The notes under the pieces: model-generated
What the model saw: the letters and a program-made list of their open reading frames with translations, nothing else
Databases searched by the model: none
What the model was told of the DNA's origin: nothing
Shown here: positions 54,127 to 62,426 of the stretch, piece by piece
How the letters are laid out: each line of letters opens with the position of its first letter
Numbering within the stretch: the stretch's first letter is position 1
Made by a program: the position numbers and the translations under genes
Source of the DNA: an uncultured Prevotella sp.
Lineage (GTDB): Bacteria; Bacteroidota; Bacteroidia; Bacteroidales; Bacteroidaceae
NCBI GenBank assembly: GCA_944319915.1
Contig: CALUEY010000031.1
Coordinates: 1-64,000, forward strand
Length of the DNA: 64,000 nucleotides
Reading direction: 5' to 3'

Positions 54127-55869
54127 ATGATGAAAAAAGCAATGATTCCTATCGTGGCGCTGCTGCTTGGCGGCAGCGCCGCCAGCGCGCAGACAGTGGT
54201 CCGCGACACGGTGATGGGCGAAGCCATGGTGCAGCCACAGCCCACCGACGACCACTACCGCGTGGTGACCAACCGGTTCTGGGACAACTGGTTCGTCTTC
54301 GGCGAGGTGGGCTACCACGCCTTCCTCGGCGACTATGGCTCCGTGGGCGACTTCGGCGGCCTGCTCTCGCCCGACTTCAAGGTGGGCGTGGGCAAGTGGT
54401 TCACGCCGGGCATAGGGGCCAAGGTGCAGTTCGGCATGGGCAACTCCAAGGGCTACAGCAAGGAGCACACCATGTTTGCCGAGGGCGGGCAGCTCACCGC
54501 CAGCGACGGCACGCCCTACTGGGAAACGAAAATGAAGTGGCTCGACTTCAACGTCAACGCCATGTTCAACCTCTCGCGCCTCTTCTGCGGCTACGAGGGC
54601 AAGGACTCCAAGCGGCTCATGAACCAGTTCATAGCCTCGGTGGGCCTGGGCGCGCTGCACCACTACGGCATAGCCGCGCAGCGCAACGAGTGGAGCGGCC
54701 ACTTTGAGCTGCAGTACAGCCGATTCTTCAGCAAGAGGAAGGACCTGTCGCTCGACGTGAAGGCCCATGCCATGGTTTACCAGACCAACTTCGACGCCGT
54801 GACGCTGAAAAGCAACGGCGAGGACAGCCGCTGGTTCGACTCCAACGTCGGCCTTAGCGTGGGCCTCACCTACTACTTCAAGAAGCGCTACTGGGAGCGG
54901 TGCCTTGAGTGCGAGCAGCCCATATACATCACCAACACGGTGCTGCCGCCCGACTGCCCGGAGTATGGCACGATGGAGTTCTACGTGTTCTTCCCCAACA
55001 ACTACTCGGGCCGCGACGACGCGCCCATCGTGAGCACGGCCAAGGTCGATGCCATTGACTATCTCGCCACGGGTGTGTTCACGCAGAAGCGATTCGCCGA
55101 CAACGAGGCCGTGGCCGACGCGCTGGCCCAGGGCCGGGGGCTGTCAAGGCTGCAGACCGAGGACGTGCCTACCTCCGACGACGACGCGGCAGCCGCAGCC
55201 GCCGGCACGCAGGGCTACGAGATGGGCCGGCAGCCCATGTCGCTCGCCATGGACGCCCGGAGCATGCAGGCCTTCAAGGACAAGGCCGGCTACTACTACG
55301 CCCCCATCTACTCGGGCAACCGCACGTGGCACTACCGCGTTGACGCCGAGACGGCCACGCAGAGCCTCATGGAGGCCGGCAACTACAAGGAGAGCGAGTC
55401 GTTCGGGCTCAACGCCCACCAGGGCCTCGACATAGTGCGCCGCAGCATGACCGTTGACCCCGAGGCCGAGCTGTACAGCTTCGCCGATGTGTACGCAGCC
55501 ATCGAGGGAGGCACCACCGGCGCCGACACGGCCGCCGTGGGCAAGCTGCGCCGCATCTTCACCGAGGGGCGCATACAGTTCGTGTCGGCCGAGGGCCTGG
55601 CCACCAGCCAGGACAACTTCACCGGCAGCGACGCCGAGAGCGTGGGCCTGGAGCGCAACAAGACGCTGGCCTACAACCGCGCCCGCACCGTGATACAGTG
55701 GCTGCGCGACAGCGGCTCGCTGCGCAACATAGCCCCGGGCAGCTTCTCGCTCAACGCCCTCTCCGACCCCATAGCCACCGTGAGCGACAAGAGCACGCGC
55801 GGGCTCAACGCCAAGCTCAACCGCTGCGTGAAGGTGCGCATAAGCTACGTGATAGACAACAAGAAGTAG
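54127..55869 (+). CDS. OmpA-like outer membrane protein of the exopolysaccharide locus
   Basis: This 580-residue protein has a signal peptide (ending GSAASA before Gln), an N-terminal beta-barrel-like region (FWDNWFVFGEVGYHAFLGDY and many alternating aromatic strands to about residue 255), a middle region, and a C-terminal OmpA-like peptidoglycan-binding segment (ERNKTLAYNRARTVIQWLRDSG). ATG 54127 opens the signal peptide; an in-frame upstream ATG at 54001 lies in the 9-bp repeats. Similar proteins close exopolysaccharide loci in Bacteroidetes and may anchor the export machinery or the polymer to the outer membrane; this role is inferred. Confidence 0.8.
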   Translation: MMKKAMIPIVALLLGGSAASAQTVVRDTVMGEAMVQPQPTDDHYRVVTNRFWDNWFVFGEVGYHAFLGDYGSVGDFGGLLSPDFKVGVGKWFTPGIGAKVQFGMGNSKGYSKEHTMFAEGGQLTASDGTPYWETKMKWLDFNVNAMFNLSRLFCGYEGKDSKRLMNQFIASVGLGALHHYGIAAQRNEWSGHFELQYSRFFSKRKDLSLDVKAHAMVYQTNFDAVTLKSNGEDSRWFDSNVGLSVGLTYYFKKRYWERCLECEQPIYITNTVLPPDCPEYGTMEFYVFFPNNYSGRDDAPIVSTAKVDAIDYLATGVFTQKRFADNEAVADALAQGRGLSRLQTEDVPTSDDDAAAAAAGTQGYEMGRQPMSLAMDARSMQAFKDKAGYYYAPIYSGNRTWHYRVDAETATQSLMEAGNYKESESFGLNAHQGLDIVRRSMTVDPEAELYSFADVYAAIEGGTTGADTAAVGKLRRIFTEGRIQFVSAEGLATSQDNFTGSDAESVGLERNKTLAYNRARTVIQWLRDSGSLRNIAPGSFSLNALSDPIATVSDKSTRGLNAKLNRCVKVRISYVIDNKK

Positions 55870-55912
55870 CCCCGCGCACCGCCGCGGCAAACGCCGCACC
55901 ACACCATAGCAC

Positions 55913-55958
55913 GCCGCCCCGCCGCACAACCTCTGTGCGGCGGGGCGGCATCGTTTTT
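55913..55958 (+). terminator. Terminator of the exopolysaccharide operon
   Basis: A 16-bp perfect stem (55913-55928 with 55934-55949; GCCGCCCCGCCGCACA/TGTGCGGCGGGGCGGC), loop ACCTC, and then ATCGTTTTT. No comparable terminator is seen earlier in the locus. Confidence 0.9.
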
Positions 55959-55983
55959 AGTTTGCCACAAGCGGCGCTTTTTT

Positions 55984-56082
55984 ATAGGGCCTATAGGACT
56001 TATAAGGCTTATAGGGCCTATGGGAGCACTGTGAGGCAGGCGCAGCCTTTCTCAATTCTTACTTCTTAATTCATTCCGTCTC
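55984..56082 (-). repeat. Composite repeat element, copy 3 (minus strand)
   Basis: Read on the minus strand it gives AATTAAGAAGTAAGAATTGA, GAAAGGCTGCGC, CACAGTGCTCCC and then 9-base units of the CCTATAAGC type, the same module order as copies 1 and 2. It lies between the operon terminator and the convergent PqqD-like gene. Confidence 0.7.
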
Positions 56083-56346
56083 AGCCATGCCGTCGGCGGC
56101 CATCTGCCGGAGCAGGGCCACGACGTCGGGCAGGGCGTCGGCCTCGGCCACGTCGTACTCCTGGGCCAGCAGCGCGGCCAGCTCCTCGGCGGTGCGCGGG
56201 CCTTGCAGCAGGGCGGCCACGATGGTGGCCGCAGTGTCGCTGAGCAGCAGCATCCGCGAGAAGTCCACCTCACCGCTGGCGTCAATCAGTATGTGCTCGC
56301 CTGCTACCTCCCTGAGCAGCAGTCCGTCTTTCATCTTGGCTCTCAT
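56071..56346 (-). CDS. PqqD-like peptide chaperone / RRE protein
   Basis: This 91-residue protein has the PqqD fold pattern: a beta-rich N-terminal part (GLLLREVAGEHILIDASGEV), then LLLSDTAATIVAALLQGPRTAEELAALLAQEYDV and a final helix DVVALLRQMAADGM. PqqD proteins bind leader peptides for modifying enzymes. A GAGGAGG site lies eight bases before the ATG at 56346, so this start is well supported. The likely partners are the HprK-like and nucleotidyltransferase proteins of the adjoining locus, and the 63-residue peptide upstream on the same strand is a candidate ligand (inference). Confidence 0.78.
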   Translation of the reverse strand: MRAKMKDGLLLREVAGEHILIDASGEVDFSRMLLLSDTAATIVAALLQGPRTAEELAALLAQEYDVAEADALPDVVALLRQMAADGMAETE

Positions 56347-56408
56347 TCTCTTTTCCTCCTCATGTCAGTTTGTTGTTTCCGGCCCGGCGCAGGCGCGCCG
56401 CAGCCCGG

Positions 56409-56447
56409 AAAAAGGAAAAGGCCACATAACTTGCTTGTGTGGCCTTT
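56409..56447 (-). terminator. Terminator after the lipoprotein gene
   Basis: A 10-bp stem AAAGGCCACA/TGTGGCCTTT (56438-56447 with 56417-56426 on the minus strand), followed after TTCC by a run of five U (56409-56413). It separates the lipoprotein unit from the PqqD-like gene, which may need its own promoter or read-through. Confidence 0.75.
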
Positions 56448-56474
56448 CCTTGGTAAGATATGAAAAAGTAAGTG

Positions 56475-57734
56475 CTATTCTCCCGGCACGTCAATCACCT
56501 TGTAAGGGTGCTTCAGCTCCATGCGCTGAGGCATTTGCCATGGGCTGCGGGTCAACCTTGCGGCCACAGGCTGCTCTTCTTCCTTAAAGATGTCGAGATT
56601 GCGATAATCAACCGACATTACTACATAATGCACCCTATTGGTTTCCAAAGTCATTGAAGGCACTTGCAGCCTAAACCATTTTGCGCCAGCGTCACTCGTA
56701 AGAAAATCATCCGGCTCAGCCGCGATATTGTCCGTATGCTTAACAAACACATAGACGCTGAAGCTGTCCGCTGGCAGGTGCGTGTTGAGAGGAGCAATCA
56801 GATAATTACCCAATTCAGTCATGTAACCAAAGCCTGTGAACGCTATCATTCCTCCTGTGCCGGAAGTAGTGCCATATTCGGCATACATGAAAGGTCTGTA
56901 TTCCTGCTCATTGGTGACATAGAAACCTTTCCCTGCTGGGTCAGTAACCTCATCGTTATATACGTTATATTCTTCCGTAAAATTAGGTCCGAGGTACAAC
57001 TTCACATAAAAATTAGTGTAATCTTCGCCAAAATATTCATTCCATTGTGCTGCATCTATAGTTCCCATGTTGGAGGCAAATACATCAGTGAACATGAAAT
57101 AGACGCGAAAAGCAGTGCAGTGGCGTTCCATGGGTATGCTGGGTGCAGGCTCACCCAACAGACTAACAAGCTCCTCCTTAGAATAATCCAACTGGCTGCG
57201 CAACAGTTCCTTGTTGATGTCATTATCTTGGATAAACACATCGCTGCCCGACACAGGTGTTGCCCCCGTAACGTCAGCCTTCCAGTAGGCGGAGTCAATA
57301 GTTGAGAAATACACCTCTTCATTAGCAGCTAAAGTTATGGATTCACCTTCACTGTTCTTGATTACATACCCTCCACCTGACTCTTCGTCAAGCACTTCCA
57401 TCTCCAAGTGTATGCCCTGGCAGCCATCGCAGAACACGACATCCTTCAAAGGAATCCGCAGGCAGCGATGCCCCTCCTCGTCAGACTTACTGTCCGCACT
57501 ATGGATATAAATGTAATCATAAGGATAAACATCTGTGAACTGACCGTTTACCGAATCAAGACCCCGGGTAGAGACCTCTGGGGCAGAGCCTTTTTCCGTC
57601 GACAGAACCAAGTCGGCAGAATAAGTTCCTGCAACAACTGGAACGCTACTATCCTCTTCGAACACATCATTATCATTGCTACAAGCCCAAAGCAATATCA
57701 TGCCCATGGCCATTAATAACAATATTCTCTTCAT
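56475..57734 (-). CDS. Hypothetical lipoprotein
   Basis: This 419-residue lipoprotein has signal MKRILLLMAMGMILLWAC, with Cys18 the lipid anchor, then an acidic start (SNDNDVFEEDSS). The body is predicted to be mostly beta-strand, with paired cysteines CDGCQG, and it has no domain that I recognise. Its composition is clearly more AT-rich than the flanking genes, which suggests recent acquisition. It lies 19 bases after the small peptide gene, so the two are probably one operon. A surface-exposed role is likely but not shown; a fimbrillin-like fold is one possibility. Confidence 0.7.
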   Translation of the reverse strand: MKRILLLMAMGMILLWACSNDNDVFEEDSSVPVVAGTYSADLVLSTEKGSAPEVSTRGLDSVNGQFTDVYPYDYIYIHSADSKSDEEGHRCLRIPLKDVVFCDGCQGIHLEMEVLDEESGGGYVIKNSEGESITLAANEEVYFSTIDSAYWKADVTGATPVSGSDVFIQDNDINKELLRSQLDYSKEELVSLLGEPAPSIPMERHCTAFRVYFMFTDVFASNMGTIDAAQWNEYFGEDYTNFYVKLYLGPNFTEEYNVYNDEVTDPAGKGFYVTNEQEYRPFMYAEYGTTSGTGGMIAFTGFGYMTELGNYLIAPLNTHLPADSFSVYVFVKHTDNIAAEPDDFLTSDAGAKWFRLQVPSMTLETNRVHYVVMSVDYRNLDIFKEEEQPVAARLTRSPWQMPQRMELKHPYKVIDVPGE

Positions 57735-57753
57735 TGTTGCCTAAATTTTTAGA

Positions 57754-57945
57754 TTATTCATTCCAAGTGTTCCAATTAATCTCCCCGTCTCTCCACGTGC
57801 CGCGGTGGTCAATATGGGTGGCTCCACCCTCATCACCTATCACATGGATGCACGGACTTTGCTGGTAAACAGCGTTGCAGATGGGCTGCTGGAAATTCCA
57901 CTCCACGGCCTTCATGGTGGGCTTTACGTACTTTTTTTTCATCAT
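57754..57945 (-). CDS. Small peptide, 63 residues, with YVKPTM leader-like start
   Basis: The product begins MMKKKYVKPTMKAVEWNF, then QQPICNAVYQQSPCIHVIG and an Asp/Trp/Asn-rich tail. It has two cysteines and no signal peptide or membrane segment. Short proteins with the KKYxKPxM start are frequent in Prevotella and Bacteroides; their function is unknown. Its lysine-rich leader-like start and its place near a PqqD-like gene make a modified-peptide precursor conceivable. A strong TAGGAGG site precedes the ATG. Confidence 0.65.
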   Translation of the reverse strand: MMKKKYVKPTMKAVEWNFQQPICNAVYQQSPCIHVIGDEGGATHIDHRGTWRDGEINWNTWNE

Positions 57946-58033
57946 CTTGCTTTTGTCCTCCTAATAATATATAACGGTTAATTTGCAACTATGCCATTGG
58001 GCTTGCCTGTTGGCCGGGCAAGCTATCCGGGTG

Positions 58034-58041
58034 CAAAGTTA
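58034..58041 (-). promoter_or_regulatory. -7 box for the peptide-lipoprotein unit (TAACTTTG)
   Basis: On the minus strand this reads TAACTTTG, matching TAnnTTTG, about 90 bases before the peptide gene. No -33 element at standard spacing. The leader contains a 7-bp hairpin GCTTGCC/GGCAAGC (58001-58007 with 58017-58023). Confidence 0.5.
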
Positions 58042-58130
58042 CGGTTTTTTGGCGAGACGCGGCCATAACAGCCTGACAATGAGGTGCCAACAAGTCACGA
58101 AGTTGCCCGTGGCGGCGTGCAGGGCCACGC

Positions 58131-58176
58131 AAAAGGGGCGCAGGCGGCTGCCTTGCGGCAGGTGCCTGCGCCCCTT
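58131..58176 (-). terminator. Structured 3' end and terminator of pnp
   Basis: On the minus strand a 13-bp stem AAGGGGCGCAGGC/GCCTGCGCCCCTT (58164-58176 with 58133-58145), which encloses a smaller hairpin, is followed by TTTTGCG. Between it and the pnp stop lie two more GC-rich hairpins (58177-58235), so the 3' end is unusually structured. Confidence 0.7.
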
Positions 58177-58248
58177 GGGCTGCCCCCTGGGGGCTTTTGT
58201 CCGCCGGAATCCCCTGGGGGGCTGCCGGCGGGTGTTGATGCATTGGGG

Positions 58249-60516
58249 TCAGAAGCCCATGTGGTCGAGCGAGTCGTTGAAGTCGCGCGGCCCGTGGTTC
58301 TCCTCGCGCTGCGCTCCCTGGCGGCGGTCAGGCCTGGGGCGTCGCTCGCCTCGCTCGCGGCGCGTTGGGCGCTCCACGTAGCCCTCGGGCTTCGGTATGA
58401 GCACGCGGTGCGAGAGCTTGTACTTGCCCGTCTTGGGGTCAATCTCCATGAGCTTCACCTTGATCTTGTCGCCCTCGTGTATGCCTGCCTCCTCAACGGT
58501 CTCAAGCCTGCGCCAGTCTATCTCGCTGATGTGGAGCAGGCCGTCCTTGCCGGGCAGTATCTCCACGAAGCAGCCGTAAGGCATCACCGAGCGCACGGTG
58601 CCGTCGTAGACCTCGCCCACCTCGGGTATGGCCACGATGGCGCGTATCTTGGCCAGTGCGCCGTCGATGCTCTCCTTGTTGGGCCCGCTTATCTGCACCT
58701 TGCCCACGCCGTCGGTCTCGTCGATGGCTATGGTGGTGCCGGTTTCGTCCTGCATCTGCTGGATAATCTTTCCGCCCGGGCCTATCACGGCCCCTATGAA
58801 CTCCTTGGGTATCTCTATCTGCACGATGCGCGGCACTTGCGGCTTCAGCTCGGGGCGCGGCTCGGCTATGGTGTCGGTCAGTTTGCCCAGTATGTACTCG
58901 CGCCCGGCCTTGGCCTGCATGAGGGCTTTCTCGAGTATCTCGAAGCTAAGGCCGTCGCACTTGATGTCCATCTGCGTGGCGGTGAGCCCGTCCTTGGTGC
59001 CGGTGGTCTTGAAGTCCATGTCGCCGAGGTGGTCCTCATCGCCGAGAATGTCGCTGAGCACGGCATACTTGTCCTCGCCCGGGTTCTTGATGAGGCCCAT
59101 GGCTATGCCGCTCACGGGCTTCTTCATGGGCACTCCGGCGTCCATGAGGGCGAGCGTGCCGGCGCACACGGTGGCCATCGACGACGAGCCGTTGCTCTCG
59201 AGTATCTGGCTCACGAGGCGCACGGTGTAGGGGAAGTCGGCCGGTATCTGGCCTTTCAGGGCGCGCCACGCCAGGTGGCCGTGGCCTATCTCGCGGCGGC
59301 CCACTCCGCGCTGCGCCTTGGCCTCGCCGGTGCAGAACGGGGGGAAGTTGTAGTGGAGCAGGAAGCGCATGTAGCTCTTGTCGAGCACGTCGTCGACGAG
59401 CTTCTCGTCGAGCTTCGTGCCGAGCGTGCAGGTGGTGAGGCTCTGCGTTTCGCCTCGTGTGAAGATGGAGCTTCCGTGGGGCATGGGCAGCGGGCCCACC
59501 TCGCACCATATGGGGCGTATCTCGTCGCACTTGCGGCCGTCGAGGCGCACGCCCTCGTCGAGTATGCAGCGGCGCATGGCGTCGCGCATCACGTCGTGGT
59601 AGTAGCGGTCCATCATGGCCTGCTTCTCCTCCATCTCGTCCTCGGTGAGGTCGGTGTGTGCGGCGGCGTAAGCCTCCTTGAAGTCGGCCAGTATCTTGTC
59701 GAAGGCCTCCTCGCGGGCGTGCTTGTCGAGCGCCTGCTTGGTAACGTCGTAAGCCTTCTGGTAAAGCTCGTCGGCCATCTGCTTGCGCAAGTCCTCGTCG
59801 TTCACCTCGTGGTCGTACTCGCGCTTCACGTCCTTGCCAAGCTCCTTCGACAGCTCTGCCTGCAGCTCGCACATGGGCTTGATGGCGGCCATGGCGGCCT
59901 TGAGAGCGCCGATCATGTCTTGCTCGGACACCTCCTTCATCTCGCCCTCCACCATCATGATGTTCTCTGCCGAAGCACCCACCATGATGTCCATGTCGGC
60001 CTCGGCCATCTGCTGGAACGTAGGGTTGATGACATACTCGCCATTGATGCGGGCCACGCGCACCTCACTGATGGGGCACTCGAATGGTATATCAGAGCAG
60101 GCCAGTGCGGTAGATGCTGCGAAGCCCGCGAGGGCGTCGGGCTGGTCTACCCCGTCGGCCGAGAAGAGGATTATGTTAACGAACACCTCGGCATGGTAGT
60201 TGGATGGGAAAAGCGGGCGGAGCACGCGGTCAACGAGGCGCGAGGTGAGTATCTCGTTGTCGCCCGGCTTGCCTTCGCGCTTGGTGAATCCGCCGGGGAA
60301 ACGGCCTGCGGCGGCGTACTGCTCTCTGTAATCAACCTGCAAAGGCATGAAATCTGTTCCGGGAACTGCATCTTTTGCGGCACAAACGGTGGCCAGGAGC
60401 ACGGTGTTGCCCATACGGAGCACGCAAGAGCCGTCGCACTGTTTTGCCACTTTCCCGGTCTCGATGCTGATGGTCCTTCCATCAGGCAACGATACGGTCT
60501 TCGTAATTACGTTCAT
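58249..60516 (-). CDS. pnp: Polyribonucleotide nucleotidyltransferase (PNPase)
   Basis: This 755-residue 3'-5' phosphorolytic exoribonuclease takes part in mRNA decay and RNA quality control. It has two RNase PH domains (the second with [19 protein letters not shown] and [24 protein letters not shown], containing the phosphate and metal ligands), a KH domain ([21 protein letters not shown]) and an S1 domain ([32 protein letters not shown]), then a basic Arg/Gly-rich tail. The length is normal. It is transcribed alone from a good promoter. Confidence 0.96.
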   Translation of the reverse strand: MNVITKTVSLPDGRTISIETGKVAKQCDGSCVLRMGNTVLLATVCAAKDAVPGTDFMPLQVDYREQYAAAGRFPGGFTKREGKPGDNEILTSRLVDRVLRPLFPSNYHAEVFVNIILFSADGVDQPDALAGFAASTALACSDIPFECPISEVRVARINGEYVINPTFQQMAEADMDIMVGASAENIMMVEGEMKEVSEQDMIGALKAAMAAIKPMCELQAELSKELGKDVKREYDHEVNDEDLRKQMADELYQKAYDVTKQALDKHAREEAFDKILADFKEAYAAAHTDLTEDEMEEKQAMMDRYYHDVMRDAMRRCILDEGVRLDGRKCDEIRPIWCEVGPLPMPHGSSIFTRGETQSLTTCTLGTKLDEKLVDDVLDKSYMRFLLHYNFPPFCTGEAKAQRGVGRREIGHGHLAWRALKGQIPADFPYTVRLVSQILESNGSSSMATVCAGTLALMDAGVPMKKPVSGIAMGLIKNPGEDKYAVLSDILGDEDHLGDMDFKTTGTKDGLTATQMDIKCDGLSFEILEKALMQAKAGREYILGKLTDTIAEPRPELKPQVPRIVQIEIPKEFIGAVIGPGGKIIQQMQDETGTTIAIDETDGVGKVQISGPNKESIDGALAKIRAIVAIPEVGEVYDGTVRSVMPYGCFVEILPGKDGLLHISEIDWRRLETVEEAGIHEGDKIKVKLMEIDPKTGKYKLSHRVLIPKPEGYVERPTRRERGERRPRPDRRQGAQREENHGPRDFNDSLDHMGF

Positions 60517-60560
60517 CTAAAAAAAATAACTTATTGTTTCTTTTGACATCTAAATCGGCA

Positions 60561-60593
60561 CAAAGATAAATAAAATATGTGTAAAGCGGCAAG
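60561..60593 (-). promoter_or_regulatory. Promoter of pnp (CTTG-N21-TATCTTTG)
   Basis: On the minus strand CTTG (60590-60593) and TATCTTTG (60561-60568) are 21 bases apart, the same -33 variant as at rimP. The start codon follows 45 bases after the -7 box. Confidence 0.68.
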
Positions 60594-60726
60594 GATTCTG
60601 AATTTATTTACAGTTTATTATGAAACGGGGGGCCGACGGAGCACGGAAGCCCCAAGCCCCCTGCCACACTCCACACACAAGCGCACCCGCCGCAACGTGG
60701 ACAAACCTTGGCGGGGCTATGAGCCG

Positions 60727-61719
60727 TCAGATGAGCCAGAAGATGCCCTCGGGGCCCATGTTGAAGAGCAGGTCGAGCACGCTGAGGTTGGGCAGGAAGC
60801 CGTGGCGCGAGGCAAACACCTGGTAGTAAGGGCGCGGCTCAAAGTCGGCGTCGGGCTGCGGGTGCTTGGGGTCGATGGCGTCGCGGAAGTCGGAAACGGG
60901 TGAGGAATAAGGAGCAGCCAATGGCGGAGTAACCCCACCGCCCCGCCCCGGCAGAACATTTCCTTCATCCTTACACGAGTTCGGGATAAGGATTCTCTCA
61001 CCCACTTCCTCACACACGCCCTCACCCACGTCCTGGCGGGTTTGCAACCCGCCAGCTCCCGTGGCCGGGTCTGCGACCCGGGGAAGCGAATGAAACAAGC
61101 ATGGCGCGGGTTGCAAACCCGCAACGGGCAGCTGGCGGGTTGCAAACCCGCCAGGACGTGGGTGAACACGTGGGTGAAACGTGGATGGCGCATGGATGAG
61201 AGAGTATCGGTCGCCCTGCCCCGGCGGCACATTTTCTTCATTCTTCATTCTTAATCCTTCATTCCCGAAAGGTCTTAATTCTTCGTTCCCGAGGTATCGG
61301 TTGGTGGGGCGCACGTCGGGATGGATGTCGAGCAGCGAGCAGAGGGTGGCGCGTATGGCCTCGTTGAAGTCGAAGAGGAACTCCCAGCGCCGCTCGAAGA
61401 AGGGGCGCAGGTCGTCGGCGTAATAGTCGAAGAAAGGCGACTCGCTGTAGGCCGACATCAAAGCGTGCCAGTGCAGGTGGCGCCAGTTGCCGTGGTCGCT
61501 TATGCGCACGTCGCGCGTGAGCAGCTTGCCGCCTCCCGATGGGCGCTCCACCGGCACGGTGAGCACCTGCGGCCCGTTGGCGGCGGCTATTACGCAGCGG
61601 TTGCGGTAGGTCTGCTTGCGGTAGGAGTCGCACCGCTCCATGTAAACCGTGGAGCAGCGGCAGAGTTTCTGGTACCACTGCACGGGGCCGAAGTAAGTGG
61701 TTGAAAGGATTGCCTGCAT
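60727..61719 (-). CDS. WbqC-family protein with a repeat-derived insertion
   Basis: This protein is 330 residues long, where WbqC-family proteins are usually about 200. The N-terminal 143 residues match the family (AILSTTYFGPVQWYQKLCRC, RNRCVIAAANGPQVLTVPVE, YSESPFFDYYADDLRPFFE), and the C-terminal 57 match again (DFRDAIDPKHPQPDADFEPRPYYQVFASRHGFLPNLSVLDLLFNMGP). Residues about 144-273 are encoded by repeats (60900-61290) and keep the reading frame. ATG 61719 is the family start; an upstream ATG at 61929 would lie inside the lepB-like gene. WbqC proteins are linked to surface-glycan synthesis but their reaction is unclear. Whether the interrupted protein folds is unknown. Confidence 0.78.
   Translation of the reverse strand: MQAILSTTYFGPVQWYQKLCRCSTVYMERCDSYRKQTYRNRCVIAAANGPQVLTVPVERPSGGGKLLTRDVRISDHGNWRHLHWHALMSAYSESPFFDYYADDLRPFFERRWEFLFDFNEAIRATLCSLLDIHPDVRPTNRYLGNEELRPFGNEGLRMKNEENVPPGQGDRYSLIHAPSTFHPRVHPRPGGFATRQLPVAGLQPAPCLFHSLPRVADPATGAGGLQTRQDVGEGVCEEVGERILIPNSCKDEGNVLPGRGGGVTPPLAAPYSSPVSDFRDAIDPKHPQPDADFEPRPYYQVFASRHGFLPNLSVLDLLFNMGPEGIFWLI
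60900..61290. repeat. Repeat insertion inside the wbqC-like gene
   Basis: About 390 bases split the WbqC frame. They contain four palindromes with 3-base loops (CTGGCGGGTT-TGC-AACCCGCCAG at 61033-61055; CCGGGTC/GACCCGG at 61065-61081; GCGGGTT/AACCCGC at 61106-61122; CTGGCGGGTT/AACCCGCCAG at 61132-61154), an imperfect 32-base direct repeat (60941-60972 and 61214-61245), and AAGAATGA/AATTAAG modules (61236-61280, minus strand). Confidence 0.8.
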
Positions 61720-61844
61720 GGGGAGAATGGTAAATGGTAAGTGATGGACGGAATGTGCGCAAATGGCCCTTGGCGATGAAGGAAGTGCGGGGATGGCCAA
61801 GGCCTGAGGGCCTGAGGGCAGCGTGGCGGGCGGCTGCCGCCGCC

Positions 61845-62393
61845 TCACCATGGCATCAGGAGGGTGCGCTCGGGGCGGTAGCCCTGGTAGAAAGGCTGGC
61901 AGTCGTCGTGGCTGAACACTATCACGCACACGCGGCCCAGTATGAGGCTCTCAGGCACGGGGCCGAAGAGGCGGCTGTCGAGCGTGTCGCCGGGCGCCAG
62001 GGCCTGCATCCAGTAATGGTCCTCGGCGGCGCAGGTGGCCTGCCGCCCCGGCACGATGAGCGCGCCCCGGGGCGTGGCCACGGTGTCGCCGGGCAGGGCG
62101 GCGCAGCGGCACACGAACACCCCGCCGCCCTGGGGCAGCGGGCTGTCGAAGGCCACGATGTCGCCCAGGGCCACGCTGTCGGCGCACACGCGCCCATAGC
62201 CGAAGAGCCCTCCGCCGCCGCCCGTGCGCAGCCCGTAGCTCCACCGGTTAACGAGCACGCGGTCGCCCTCCATGAGCACCGGCTCGAGGCGCGGCCCGCT
62301 CACGGTGTAGACGGCGAAGAACAGCGCGCGGAAGAGCGCCACGGCCAGAGCCGCGGCGGCCAGCGCTATTATCGTCTTGAGCCATGCCCTCAT
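61845..62393 (-). CDS. S26-like protein lacking signal-peptidase catalytic residues
   Basis: This 182-residue protein has one membrane helix (residues about 8-28) and the S26 signal peptidase fold: LEPVLMEGDRVLVNRWSYGLR and LPGDTVATPRGALIVPG. At the position of the nucleophile (SMEP in active enzymes, SSSLE in the neighbour) it has GPRLEP, so the serine is Arg35. At the position of the general-base lysine (VKRCVGLPG in the neighbour) it has VCRCAALPG, so the lysine is Cys95. It is therefore probably inactive as a peptidase. It lies directly downstream of the active lepB, perhaps as a partner or regulator. Confidence 0.78.
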   Translation of the reverse strand: MRAWLKTIIALAAAALAVALFRALFFAVYTVSGPRLEPVLMEGDRVLVNRWSYGLRTGGGGGLFGYGRVCADSVALGDIVAFDSPLPQGGGVFVCRCAALPGDTVATPRGALIVPGRQATCAAEDHYWMQALAPGDTLDSRLFGPVPESLILGRVCVIVFSHDDCQPFYQGYRPERTLLMPW

Positions 62394-62426
62394 GAGCCTG
62401 AGTGTTGTCCCTGCCGGGGCGGGGTG

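Noticed and set aside
58084..60546. A very long open frame opposite pnp
   Set aside because: The minus strand encodes an unmistakable PNPase; the antisense frame is an effect of codon composition.
60600..60726. Terminator for the dapB-lepB-wbqC unit
   Set aside because: GC-rich stretches that could pair (GGGGGC with GCCCCC) exist, but the stem is short, the loop is long and the U-run is poor.
60727..61719. wbqC-like gene as a pseudogene
   Set aside because: The insertion keeps the reading frame and both family ends are intact, so it is listed as a coding gene with an insertion; function remains open.
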